DNA of 64,000 bases, taken from contig NC_092039.1 of the NCBI RefSeq assembly GCF_003086295.3, positions 71,567,649-71,631,648 of the forward strand, read 5' to 3'. Source of the DNA: Arachis hypogaea (lineage: Eukaryota > Streptophyta > Magnoliopsida > Fabales > Fabaceae). This document shows, piece after piece, positions 34,738-45,178 of this stretch (position 1 is the first letter of the stretch; each line of letters starts with the position of its first letter). The notes under the pieces are model-generated. The model was not told the DNA's origin. It did not search any database and worked only from the letters and a program-made list of their open reading frames with translations. The position numbers and the translations under genes were made by a program.

Positions 34738-35804
34738 TTGTTTGAGTTTGAACAACTGACGGTGAATCTTGTTGCTTAGATTAGGAAAATTTTGTCTTTT
34801 GGGTAAGTGTCTTTTATTTTCTTTTGAAAAATTTTTTTAAAAATATTATTTTTCTTTATTAATTTTTAGTTTCTATGTGAGTTTAGTGTCATGTTTTAAG
34901 TTTGGTGTCAATTACATGCTTTTCTTTGTCTTTCAATTTTCGAATTGCATGTTCTTTGTTTTTCCTTGATCTTCAAATTGTTCTTGTCAATTTTTCTTGT
35001 TTGATCTTTGGTTTGTCTTGTTTTGTGTCTTTTCTTGTTTTTCTTGTGCTTTTTCAAATTTTTAGTTTTCAAAAAAAAATTATTTATTAAATACCTTTTT
35101 AAAACACGTTAAATTTATAGCTCAGTTGGCTAGAGCGTTGGCTTATGTTCTTGGCGATTGGGTATCTTCCTTTTAAAACTTTTTCAAAAATAATTTTTCT
35201 TTGATTAAATCTTGTGCCAAACATTAAGTTTGGTGTTCTCTTGTTAATTTTCTTTAATTTTCAAAAATTTATTTTGGTTTTCCAAAAATTTTAAGTTTGG
35301 TGTTCTTTCTTTTGTTCTTGTTATTCTTGTGAGTCTTCAAGGTGTTCTCAAGTCTTCTTCGTGTTTTGATCTTAAATTTTTTAAGTTTGGTGTGCCTTGG
35401 TATTTTCCCTCCAAAATTTTCGAAAACAAGGAGCATTGGATTTAAAAATTTTAAATCTTGTGTCTTCTGTGTGTTTCTCTCTTTCATAATAAAATTCAAA
35501 ATTCAAAAATATCTTTTCTAACTATTTTTAAGCAAATATTTCGAAATTTTTCATAAAAATTCAGATTTCATTTTCAAAATTTTTCAAAATCTTATCCTTT
35601 TTAGAATTTAAAAAAAATCACATATTTTTCAAAAATATCCTAACCACTTTCTCTCTCCTCACTTTTTCGAAAATCTTCATAAAATATTTTCAAAATTCTT
35701 TTTTATTTTAGTTTTTATTTTATTTCATTTTATTATTTCGAAAATTATTTTTCTTATATAATAAAATAAATAAAATAAATCCACATCATCTCCCTTTCTC
35801 CATC
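34738..35804 (+). other. A3 leader with repeated TAAGTTTGGTGT words
   Basis: A T-rich leader about twice as long as that of A2. TAAGTTTGGTGT occurs near 34899, 35225, 35291 and 35383. A tRNA-like half sits at 35116-35140. No coding potential supported. Confidence 0.65.
35116..35140 (+). ncRNA. tRNA-like 5' half (box A only) in the A3 leader
   Basis: TATAGCTCAGTTGGCTAGAG contains TAGCTCAGTTGG, a perfect match to the tRNA A-box consensus (TRGCNNAGYNGG), in the D-arm context expected for a tRNA 5' half. No B box (GGTTCGA) follows, and A2 lacks the segment. It is a fragment captured by the element, not a functional tRNA. Confidence 0.4.
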
Positions 35805-36616
35805 ATGGACCTAAGTGGAAATGAACAGTCTAGAAGGACTCTGGGGACATATGCTAACGCCACTATTGCTTCATATGGGAGTAGTATCTGTATACCCTCC
35901 ATTGGAGTTAGTAGTTTTGAGTTGAATTCTCAGCTCATTATCATGGTGCAGCAAAGTTGTCAGTATTCTAGTCTTCCACAGGAAGAACCTACAGAGTTTC
36001 TGGCATAATTTTTACAAATTGCTGACACAGTACATGATAAGAAAGTAGATCAGGATGTCTACAGATTATTACTGTTTCCATTTGCTGTAAAAGACCAAGC
36101 TAAGAGGTGGTTAAATAACCAACCTAAGGTTAGCATAAGGACATGGAAACAGCTGTCAGAAAAATTCCTGAATCAATAATTCCCTCCAAAATGGATGACA
36201 CAGCTAAGGCTGAGCATCCAAGGCTTTAAACAAGGAGATAATGAATCCCTTTATGATGCCTGGGAGAGATACATAGAGATGCTAAGAAAATGCCCCTCTG
36301 AAATATTTTCAGAGTGGGTGCAGTTAGACATCTTCTATTATGGGCTTACAGAGAAAGCTCAGATTTCTCTAGACCACTCAGCTTGTGGATCTATCTACAT
36401 GAGAAAGACGATTGAAGAAGCTCAAGAGCTCATTGATACAGTTGCCAGAAATTAGCATCTGTACCTAAGCAGTGAACCTTCCATGAAAGAAGAGGCTAAA
36501 ACAGTAACTGCTGAACTCAGTCCTGCAGAACAAGTTACTGAATTCAATCAGCAATTAGATTTTCTAACAAAACAGCTAGCCAAATTTAAGGAGATACTAC
36601 AAGATACAAGAATGGC
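35805..36616 (+). pseudogene. A3 gag, three nonsense stops, truncated by A4
   Basis: It starts M-D-L-S-G-N-E-Q and follows A2 gag closely ([19 protein letters not shown]). In-frame stops occur at 36006-36008, about 36176 and about 36453. It ends where A4 begins. Frame is otherwise preserved, so decay is by point mutation. Confidence 0.85.
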
Positions 36617-38265
36617 TGGTGGACGAAATTGTGATCAACACTAATGTAGTATTCTTTGTTGTTGTATGGAATCATTATTATGGCACTTATGTGTGGACAC
36701 AACTCCGTTCAACTAACCAGCAAGTGTACTGGGTCGTCCAAGTAATAAACCTTACGTGAGTAAGGGTCGATCCCACAGAGATTGTTGATATGAAGCAAGC
36801 TATGGTCACCTTGTAAATCTCAGTTAGGCAGATTAAATGGTTATGGGTTTCGAAAATTAATAAGAAATAGAAAATAAAAAGGGATAGAAATACTTATGTA
36901 AATCAATAGTGGGAATTTCAGATAGGCGTATGGAGATGCTGTGCTCCTTTTGAATCTCTACTTTCTTATTACATTCATCCAATCCTTCCTACTCCTTTCC
37001 ATGGCAAGCTGTATGTAGGGCATCACCGTTGTCAATGGCTACATCCCATCCTCTCAGTGAAAATGTTCCTATGCTCTGTCACAGCACGGCTAATCATCTG
37101 TCGGTTCTCAATCAGGTTGGAATAGAATCCCTTGATTCTTTTGCGTTTGTCATCACGCCCAGCCTTCAGGAGTTTGAAGCTCGTCACAGTCATTCAATCC
37201 CAGAATCCTACTCGGAATACCATAGACAAGGTTTAGACTTTCCGGATCCTCATGAATGCCGCCATCTATCTAGCTTATACCACGAAGATTCTGTTGGGGA
37301 ATCTAAGAGATATGCGTCCTGCCTAAAGTAGAACGGAAGTGGTTGTCAGTCACGTACGTTCATAGGTGAGAATGATGATGAGTGTCACGGATCTTCACAT
37401 TCATCAAAGTTAAGTATAACGTATATCTTGGAATAAGGATAGAAGAGAATTGAATAGAAAGTAATAATAATTGTATTGAAACTTGAGGTACAGCAGAGCT
37501 CCACACCCTTAATCTATGGTGTGCAGAAACTCCACTGTTGAAAACGCATAAGTAAAAGGTTCAGGCATGGCCGAATGGCCAGCCCCCTGAGTGATCAAGA
37601 GACCGAATAGTCAAAAGATTAAACTGTCAAAAGATGTCTAATACAATAGTAAAAAGTCTTATTTATACTAAACTAGCTACTAAGGTTTACATGAGTAAGT
37701 ATTTGATGCATAAATCCACTTCCGGGGCCCACTTGGTGTATGCTTGGGCTGAGCTTGATCTATCCACGAGCTGAGGCTTTTCTTGGAGTTGAACTCCAAG
37801 TTATAACGTGTTTTGGGCGTTCAACTCCGGATCATGACGTTTTTCTGGCGTTTAACTCCAGACAGCAGCATGTACTTGGCGTTCAACGCCAAGTTACGTC
37901 ATCAATTTCCGAATAAAGTATGGACTATTATATATTGCGGGAAAGCTCTGGATGTCTACTTTCCAACGCCATTGAGGGAGCGCAATTCGGAGTTCTGTAG
38001 CTCCAGAAAATCCATTTCGAGTGCAGGGAGGTCAGATTCCAATAGCATCAGCAGTCCTTTTGTCAGCCTTTTTCAGAGTTTTGCTCAAGTCCCTCAATTT
38101 CAGCCAGAAATTACCTGAAATCACAGAAAAACACACAAACTCATAGTAAAGTCCAAAAATGTGAATTTAACATAAAACTAATGAAAACATCCCTAAAAGT
38201 AGCTTGAACTTACTAAAAACTACCTAAAAACAATTCCAAAAAGCGTATAAATTATCCGCTCATCA
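36617..38265 (-). repeat. A4 3' LTR
   Basis: 1649 bases; on the minus strand it begins TGATGAGCGG and ends CGTCCACCA. Its last 100 bases differ from A2 (…GTTGATCACAATTTC), marking another subfamily. The middle contains GGCCATTCGGCC, shared with the A5 LTR. Confidence 0.9.
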
Positions 38266-38302
38266 CAACACCAAACTTAAATTGTTGCTTGTCCCCAAGT
38301 AA
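38266..38302 (-). other. Hairpin and pre-LTR motif (A4)
   Basis: Minus-strand TTACTTG-GGGA-CAAGCAA (one mismatched pair), then TTTAAGTTTGGTGTTG directly before the LTR. Confidence 0.75.
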
Positions 38303-39554
38303 CTGAAAATCAATTAGGATAAAAAGAAGAGAATATACTATAAACTCCAAAATATCAATGAATATTAATTATAATTAGATGAGCGGGACTTGTAGCTTTT
38401 TGCTTCTGAACAGTTTTGGCATCTCACTTTTTCCTTTGAAGTTTAGAATGATTGGCTTCTCTAGGAACTTAGAATTTCGGATAGTGTTATTGACTTTCCT
38501 AGTTAGGCATGTTGATTCTTGAACACAGCTACTTATGAGTCTTGGCCGTGGCCCTAAGCATTTTGTTTTCCAGTATTACCACCAGATAGATAAATGCCAC
38601 AGACACATGACTGGGTGAACCTTTTCAGATTGTGACTCAGCTTTGCTAGAGTCCCCAGTTAGAGGTGTCCAGAGCTCTTAAGCACACTCTTTTTGCTTTG
38701 GATCACGACTTTAACCACTCAGTCTCAAGCTTTTCACTTGGACCTTCATGACACAAGCACATGGTTAGGGACAGCTTGATTTAGCCGCTTAGGCCTGGAT
38801 TTTATTTCCTTGGGCCCTCCTATCCATTGATGCTCAAAGCCTTGGATCCTTTTTACCCTTGCCTTTTAGTTTTAAGGGCTATTGGCTTTTTCTGCTTGCT
38901 TTTTCTTTTTCTTTCTATTTTTTTCGCCAGTTTTTTTTTCGCAAGCTTTTTTGTTTTCACTGCTTTTTCTTGCTTTAAGAATCAATTTCATGATTTTTCA
39001 GATCATCAATAACATTTCTCTTTGTTCATCGTTCTTTCAAGAGCCAACAGTTTTAACATTCATAAACAACAAGATCAAAAATATGCACTATTCAAGCATT
39101 CATTCAGAAAACAAAAAGTATTGTCACTACATCAATATAATTAAATTAAATTCAATGATAAATTCGAAATTCATGTACTTCTTATTCTTTTGAATTAAAA
39201 CATTTTTCATTTAAGAGAGGTGAAGGATTAATGGATTTTATTCATAGCTTTAAGACATAGTTACTACATACTAATGATCATGAAGTAGAGACACAAAACA
39301 TAGATAAACACAACATTAAAAACCAAAAAATAGAAAGAAATAAAGAACAAGGAATGAATCCACCTTTAGTGGCGTCTTCTTCTTGAAGGACCAACAATAT
39401 CCTTAAGCTCTTCTATGTCCCTTCCTTGCCTTTGTTGCTCCTCCCTCATTGCTCTTTGATCTTCTCTTATTTCTTGAAGAATGATGGAGTGCTCATGATG
39501 TTCCACCCTTAATTGTTCCACATTGTGGCTCAAATCTTCTAAGGAGGTGTTGAG
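38303..39554 (-). other. A4 3' untranslated region
   Basis: Homologous to the A2 stretch 23991-24978. No gene. The segment about 38570-38620 carries the GGTAAT-loop hairpin (minus TCTGGT-GGTAAT-ACTGGA) with a perfect outer pair GCATTT/AAATGC. Confidence 0.65.
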
Positions 39555-40513
39555 TTATTCCCAATAGTTATTGGGAGGAGAGTGCATCCCTTGAGGCATC
39601 TCAGGGATTTCTTGATGATGAGCTTCCTCATGCATCTCTTGAAATCCGTGGAGGGTCTCTCTTGCTTGCTCCATCTTCTTCTTGGTGATGGGCTTATCCT
39701 CCTCAATGGAGATGTCTCCTTCTATGATAACTCCAGCTGAGTAACATAGATGGCAAATAAGGTGAGGAAAAGCTAGCCTTGCCATGGTGGAGGGCTTGTC
39801 GGCTATTTTGTAGATTTCATTGGAGATAACCTCATGAACTTCTACTTCCTCTCCAATCATGATGCTATGAATCATGATGGCCTGATCCACAGTAACTTCA
39901 GATCGGTTGCTAGTAGGAATGATGGAGCGTTGAATGAACTCCAACCATCCTCTAGCCACATGCTTGAGGTCCAGTCTTCTTAGTTGAACTGGCTTGCCTT
40001 TGGATTCTATTCTCCATTGAGCTCCTTCCACACATATGTCCGTTAGGACTTGGTCCAACCTTTGATTAAAGTTGACCCTTCTAGTGTAGGGGCGTTCATC
40101 TTCTTGCATCATGGCCAAGTGAAACGCTAACCTCACATTTTCCAGACTAAAATCTAAGTATTTCCCCCGAACCATTGTGAGATAATTCTTTGGATTCGGG
40201 TTCATACTTTGATCATGGTTCCTAGTGATCCATGCATTGGCATAGAACTCTTGAACCATTAAGATTTCGACTTGTTGCATGGGGTTGGTTAAGACTTCCC
40301 AACCTCTTCTTCGGATTTCATGTCGGATCTCCGGATACTCATTTTTCTTGAGCTTGAAAGGGACCTCAGGGATCACCTTCTTCTTTGCCACAACATCATA
40401 AAGTGGTCTTGATGGCTTTTGGAGATGAATCTTTCCATCTCCCATGACTCGGAGGCGGAAGCTTTTGTCTTCCCTTTTCCTTTTCTAGAGGATTCTCTGG
40501 CCTTAGGTGCCAT
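39555..40513 (-). pseudogene. A4 third ORF, one frameshift
   Basis: On the minus strand the ATG at 40513 gives M-A-P-K-A-R-E-S-S; that frame stops at 40373. The homologous protein continues in a second frame open to the stop at 39555 (P-E-V-P-F-K-L, G-W-E-V-L-T-N-P, A-R-G-W-L-E-F-I, P-T-S-N-R-S-E-V-T-V, I-M-I-G-E-E-V). The shift lies in 40373-40445. The tail is Met/Glu/His-rich. It is the same Athila third-ORF family as A1 and A2, but more diverged. Confidence 0.8.
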
Positions 40514-40548
40514 AGATGGTAGTGGAAAACAAAAAAGATTGTGCTTTG

Positions 40549-40588
40549 ACCACACACCAAACTTAAAATATTGCTCGTCCTCGAGCAA
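40549..40588 (-). other. Conserved hairpin before the third ORF (A4)
   Basis: Minus-strand TTGCTCG-AGGA-CGAGCAA (40571-40588), a perfect 7-bp stem, then TTTTAAGTTTGGTGTG, about 35 bases before the ATG. Compared with A2 one pair has changed on both sides (T-A to C-G). Confidence 0.82.
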
Positions 40589-41097
40589 TAGAAGAAATAA
40601 GAGAAGAAGAAGAAGAAGAGAATATGGTAGAGAAGGAGAGATGTAGGTTCGGCCTAAGTAAAGAAGAAGGGGTTTGTGGTGTGAAAATGAAGTAGAATGG
40701 AAGGGTATATATAGGGAGAGGGGGTAGTGTTTGTTCGGCCATTTAGGGTGGGAATGGGTGGGAAAATGGTTTTGAATTTTGGAAGGTAGGTGGGGTTTAT
40801 GGGGAAGAGTGGATGGATTTGAGTGGTGAAAGGGGTGATTGGGAAGAGGAATTGAGGTGATTGGTGAAGAGTGTTGGGAAGTGTGACATGGGGAATACAA
40901 ATCACAAAAATAGGATTTAGGAGGTAAGGTGGGAATATAGTAGGTGGGGATCCTGTGGGGTCCACAGATCCTAAGGTGATCCTGTGGGGTCCACAGATCC
41001 TGAGGTGTCAAGGAATTCCATCCCTGCACCAAATAGGCATGTAAAATGCCTTTGCACACCATTTTAGCATTTAAACGCTCATTGGTGCACGTTCTGG
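40589..41097 (-). other. A4 spacer before the third ORF, no gene
   Basis: Between the palindrome array and the hairpin, in minus sense. It is pyrimidine-rich on the minus strand, with a direct repeat of GATCCTGTGGGGTCCACAGA (40949 and 40978 areas). The long minus frames here are low-complexity. Confidence 0.55.
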
Positions 41098-41303
41098 GCG
41101 TTCAACGCCCATGTAAAGCATGTTTCTGGCGTTGAACGCCAGTTTCATGCTTGTTACTAGCGTTCAGCGCTAGCTTTTCTTCTCTAGGCACATTCCTGAC
41201 GTTCAGCGCCAGAATGTTGCTTGTTTCTGGCATTCAGTGCCAGAATGATGCTCTGTTCTGGCATTGAACGCCGGCCAGATGCATCTTACTGGCGTTGAAC
41301 GCC
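41098..41303 (-). repeat. 31-bp-period array with variant palindromes (A4)
   Basis: Palindromes start at 41098, 41128, 41159, 41198, 41229, 41260 and 41291 (mostly 31-base steps). Arms vary together: GGCGTTCAACGCC, GGCGTTGAACGCC, AGCGTTCAGCGCT, GGCATTCAGTGCC. Symmetry is kept although the bases change. Confidence 0.88.
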
Positions 41304-41448
41304 AGCCTGTGCGTGCTCCAGGGTGTGAATTTTTTCTTTTGCTGTTTTTGATTCTGTTTTTAATTTTTATGATTTTTTCGTGACTCCTCATGAAAATGTA
41401 CCTAATAAAACATAAAATAACAATTAAATAAAAATTAGATAAATAAAA

Positions 41449-41477
41449 TTGGGTTGCCTCCCAACAAGCGCTTCTTT
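41449..41477 (-). other. Post-pol conserved hairpin (A4)
   Basis: Minus-strand AAAGAAGCGCTTG then TTGGG-AGGCAA-CCCAA, the same layout as after A2 pol. The pol stop itself is not in the window. Confidence 0.72.
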
Positions 41478-41542
41478 AATGTCAATAGCTTGACAGTGGC
41501 TCTCATGGAGCCACAAAGGTGATCAGGTCAATGTTGTATAGT

Positions 41543-42721
41543 TGATGAGCGGATAATTTGTATGCTTTTTGGCATTGTTTTTAGTATGTTTTTAGTATGA
41601 TCTAGTTAGTTTTTAGTATATTTTTATTAGTTTTTAGTTAAAATTCACTTTTCTGGACTTTACTATGAGTTTGTGTGTTTTTCTGTGATTTCAGGTATTT
41701 TCTGGCTGAAATTGAGGGACCTGAGCAAAAATCTGATTCAGAGACCAAAAAGGACTGCAGATGCTGTTGGATTCTGACCTCCCTGCACTCGAAGTGGATT
41801 TTCTGGAGCTACAGAAGCCCAATTGGCGCGCTCTCAACGGCATTGGAAAGTAGACATCCTGAGCTTTCCAGCAATATATGATAGTCCATACTTTGCCCAA
41901 GATTTGATGGCCCAAACCGGCGTTCAAAGTCACCCTCAGAAATCCCAGCGTTAAACGCTGGAACTGGCACCCAAATGGGAGTTAAACGCCCAAACTGGCA
42001 CTAAAGCTGGCGTTTAACTCCAAGAAGAGTCTCTGCACGAAAAATGCTTCATTGCTCAGCCCAAGCACACACCAAGTGGGCCCGGAAGAGGATTTTTATG
42101 TCATTTACTCATTTCTGTACACCTTAGGCTACTAGTTTTTCTATAAGTAGGACCTTTGACTATTGTATAAAAGATCTTTTGATCACTTTAGATCTCTAGA
42201 TCATCTTTGGACATTTTAGTTCTTAGATCATTGGGAGGCTGGCCATTCGGCCATGCCTAGACCTCATGCTTATGTATTTTCAACGGTGGAGTTTCTACAC
42301 ACCATAGATTAAGGTGTGGAGCTCTGCTGTACCTCGAGTATTAATGCAATTACTATTGTTCTTCCATTCAATTCCGCTTGTTCTTGTTCTAAGATATCAC
42401 TTGTTCTTCAACTTGATGAATGTGATGATCCGTGACACTCATCATCATTCTCACCCATGAACAAGGTGACTGACAACCACTCTTGTTCTACAAACGATCA
42501 AGGCTCTAGTGAATATCTCTTGGATTCCTGATTGCACGATGCATGGTTGATCGCCTGGCAACCGAGTGCTCATCTGACAAACGAGCCAACCATTCCGTGA
42601 GATCAGAGCCTTCGTGGTATAGGCGAGAACTGATGGCAGCATTCAAGAGAACCCGGAAGGTCTAACCTTGTCTGTGGTATTCTGAGTATGATTCAATGAT
42701 TGAATGACTGTGACGTGCTTC
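41543..42721 (+). mobile_element. A5 5' LTR, 3' end deleted
   Basis: It begins TGATGAGCGG and matches the A family to about 42721, where it breaks off and joins the 3' internal region of a B element. It has palindromic words 41948-42020 and a TATA-like CTATAAGTAGG near 42138. It is probably the 5' LTR of the A5 element whose protease and RT appear at 54652-58949 (inference from order and strand). Preceded by ATAGT. Confidence 0.78.
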
Positions 42722-43144
42722 AAAACACTTAGAAGTCAAGGCTAGGCTCAAGTGCAAAAGCACTCCCTCAAAGCTCAAGGCTCTGAGCATCAATGATTAG
42801 AGAGTCAAGAAAAGAAAAGAAAAAAAAATGAGCTTAATGAAATCCTCTAATTAAATGCTTGTGGTGCTTATGTATCAAGTGGTAATACTTGAAAACAAAG
42901 CATTTAGAAGTCGTAGCTTTGTTATTAACTCATGGGGCAAAGCACCCAAAAGGAAAAAAAAAATCAAAAGCTTGTTTCAAGGAAGAATTATAAGAAAATG
43001 ATTTCATAAAATAAGCTAGATAGAAGCATCAATCATTTACATCTCTTTTGTAATTGTAGCATGCATAGAAAACTAGCTTACCATGAACATTGAGTTGCTA
43101 TTCTTCTTACCTTGGATTGTCAATCTTTATTGCATGATTCTTTT

Positions 43145-43181
43145 CTTGCTTGGGGACAAGCAAGATTTAAGTTTGGTGTTG
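43145..43181 (+). other. Hairpin and pre-LTR motif (B1)
   Basis: CTTGCTTG-GGGA-CAAGCAAG, a perfect 8-bp stem (43145-43164), then TTTAAGTTTGGTGTTG directly before the LTR. Identical arrangement to A2, although B encodes no polymerase. Confidence 0.85.
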
Positions 43182-45178
43182 TGATGACATGTCATCATAT
43201 ACCCATTTTCTATGCTTTTTCATACAAGAAATTGATGATTTGTGCTTAAATATTGAATGCTTTTTGTACTTAAATGATATATTTTCTTGATATTTTAATT
43301 TTATAAATCTTGTAGGAAATAAGAAGAAAAAGAAGCAAAGAAGCACAAAAAAAGGAGAAAAAAAGAGCTTTGGGGTACACTTTGAAGTTGGGGTACACTT
43401 TGGAGCCTTAGGCCACGCTTTTAAAAGCGTGGCCCATGACCAAATCAAGGAAGGAAGCAGCCAGCACGATTCTGCCCTGCCCTTGCAAAGGGCAGGATCG
43501 TGATGCACATTAAGGATTGGAAGCAAAATTTTCGCTAAGTTAAAATCTGGGGGCTCACAGCATGACCATGCCTACTTCAAAGGGCTATAACTTGAGCTAC
43601 AGACGTCCGATTGATGTGCTTCCAGTTGCGTTGGAAAGCTGACATTCAGAGCTTTCCAACGATATATAGAAATCCATATTTGGCGTCCAATTGAGGCAGG
43701 AACGAAAGGCATCTTTAAGGGCCAAAAATAAGCAAAAATAAGCCAAGGAAATTAATGAAGCGTGTGCGTCCTCTGTGGTTCGAACACGGGACGAGAGAGT
43801 TGGAACATTGCCCTGCCCTTGGCGCGGGCAGGGCAGCATCGTGTGTGTGGCAGCACCATGCACGCACCAATGCGCATCCTGGCGCACCAAATTGCTTCCT
43901 GGCGCACCAAATTTCCTTCTGGCAGCACCATCCGCACGCACGCCTCTCATCCTGGCGCATCAACTTTCCCGCCCTGCCCTTGGCACGGGCAGGGCAGCCT
44001 CTGGCGCACCAAACTCGTGCCAGACCAGCACCATGGCCGCACCAGACTCGACCACGCCGCACCAAATCCACGCACCAAGCTTCAATTTTCTGCCCTGCCC
44101 TCCACAAGGGCAGGGCAGCCTCCTGGGAGCAACATGGGCCAAAATTCAACCAAATTTTCATTTAAATTCAATTTCTCTCCAAATTGAATCAAGGCCAACC
44201 AAACCCATTTCTCCTCAAATCCAAAGCAAGCAAAGCCCAAATCATCACTCAAAGGCACATGGATCAAGTAATTTAGGATTTTCATTTTTGTAATTTGTTT
44301 TTCATTTTCAATTTTATTTTGTAAAAGCCTATATAAGGCATCATTTCAATCTTTGAAAGGAGGCCGGCTCCATTAGGAATAGATAGCTCTCTCTTTAGTC
44401 TTTCTCTTGTTTTGAAATTTTGGATTGAGGTTGGAGGAATTCTGTTCCAATCTTTGATCTGAAATTCAGTTGTGTTCTTCTGCATAATTAAAGGAATTGT
44501 GATTTGAATCAAGGCTCTCTTTGCTGCTTCTATTTTTCTTTCTTCTTCAATCTATTTGCTGTTGGATCAAGGAAGGGAGTGAGATCTAGACTTGTTTTCT
44601 AGTCTCATTGATTCCCCGAGATCTTGTCTCTTTAAATTTCAAAATCAAGCTGAGTTACATTCTGTGTTGCTTCTTCAAGCAATTTTCCATTTCTGTTTAA
44701 ATCTGCTGCACTTATTTCATCTTTTACTTTTCTGTTTGATTGCTCCTTACATTCTCTTGTTGAATTTTAAATTCCCAGCACCCAAGTCCTTTTAATTTTC
44801 ATGCAATTTAATTATTCTGCAATTATTCTAAGTGTGCTTATTGCTTTCCTTTAAATTTTCTGCACCCATTCCCCTTTTCATTTAATGCAATTTACATTTC
44901 TTGTCATTTAAGATTTTGTCAATTTACTTTTCCTGTTCTTTAAGCTTCCTGCCTATTTACATTCTGCAATTTAAGTTCACTGCTATTTACATTCTGTTGC
45001 CACAATTCTCACTTAAATGTTAGCTTGACTAAACTAATCACCCACTAAAATTGCTTGATCCATCAATCCCTGTGGGATCGACCTCACTCTTGTGAGTTAT
45101 TACTACTTGATGCGACCCGGTATACTTGCCGGTTGGATTTGTGTGTTGGAAATTCATTTTTCCTCAAAAACACCATCA
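43182..45178 (+). repeat. B1 3' LTR
   Basis: 1997 bases; TGATGACATGTCATCA start (itself an inverted repeat), CACCATCA end. It carries CTGCCCTGCCC...GGGCAGGGCAG inverted repeats at about 43808-43835, 43970-44000 and 44088-44118, CACGCTTTTAAAAGCGTGGCC at 43417-43436 and TATATAA at 44330-44336. Long frames across the palindromes are artefacts. Confidence 0.88.
44330..44336 (+). promoter_or_regulatory. TATA box of the B1 LTR
   Basis: CCTATATAAGGC, about 210 bases after the last palindrome. The equivalent is TATATAAA in B3 (60287) and TATAAAAA in B2 (56598). Confidence 0.65.

Larger units (their letters stand above)
33250..36616 (+). mobile_element. A3: A-family element, 5' LTR plus gag, interrupted by A4
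   Basis: The 5' LTR (33250-34713) begins TGATGAGTGG and ends GCAACA. A tRNA-Asp PBS and a T-rich leader follow, then a gag with nonsense stops. At 36617 a minus-strand LTR interrupts gag. The presumed target site at the left is GCGTG (33245-33249). The rest of A3 would lie beyond the window. Confidence 0.88.
36617..41542 (-). mobile_element. A4: minus-strand A-family element, 3' part, interrupted by A5
   Basis: A 3' LTR (36617-38265) is preceded in the minus sense by the hairpin and pre-LTR motif, an untranslated region, a third ORF, a palindrome array and the post-pol hairpin. At 41543 a plus-strand LTR (A5) interrupts it; pol and the 5' LTR are outside. The presumed target site is ATGGC (36612-36616). 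Confidence 0.88.
42722..45178 (+). mobile_element. B1: 5'-truncated non-autonomous B element with its 3' LTR
   Basis: 42722-43026 matches the B3 internal region at 63696-64000. A hairpin/pre-LTR motif (43145-43181) and the 3' LTR follow. The element's 5' part is gone. The LTR ends CACCATCA next to the C LTR, which lacks its own first ~125 bases, so B1 probably inserted into the C 5' LTR. Confidence 0.82.

Noticed and set aside
35116..35140. Functional tRNA gene
   Set aside because: Only a 5' half with box A; no anticodon stem, T arm or box B.
40654..40965. Minus-strand frames rich in Pro/Phe/His before the A4 third ORF
   Set aside because: Pyrimidine-rich spacer; low complexity and not conserved as protein in A1 or A2.
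43715..44293. Long overlapping frames on both strands (up to 172 codons)
   Set aside because: They arise from GC-rich inverted repeats in the B LTR; the same happens at 45338-46174, 52896-53732 and 59645-60192. No family match and no consistent frame between copies.
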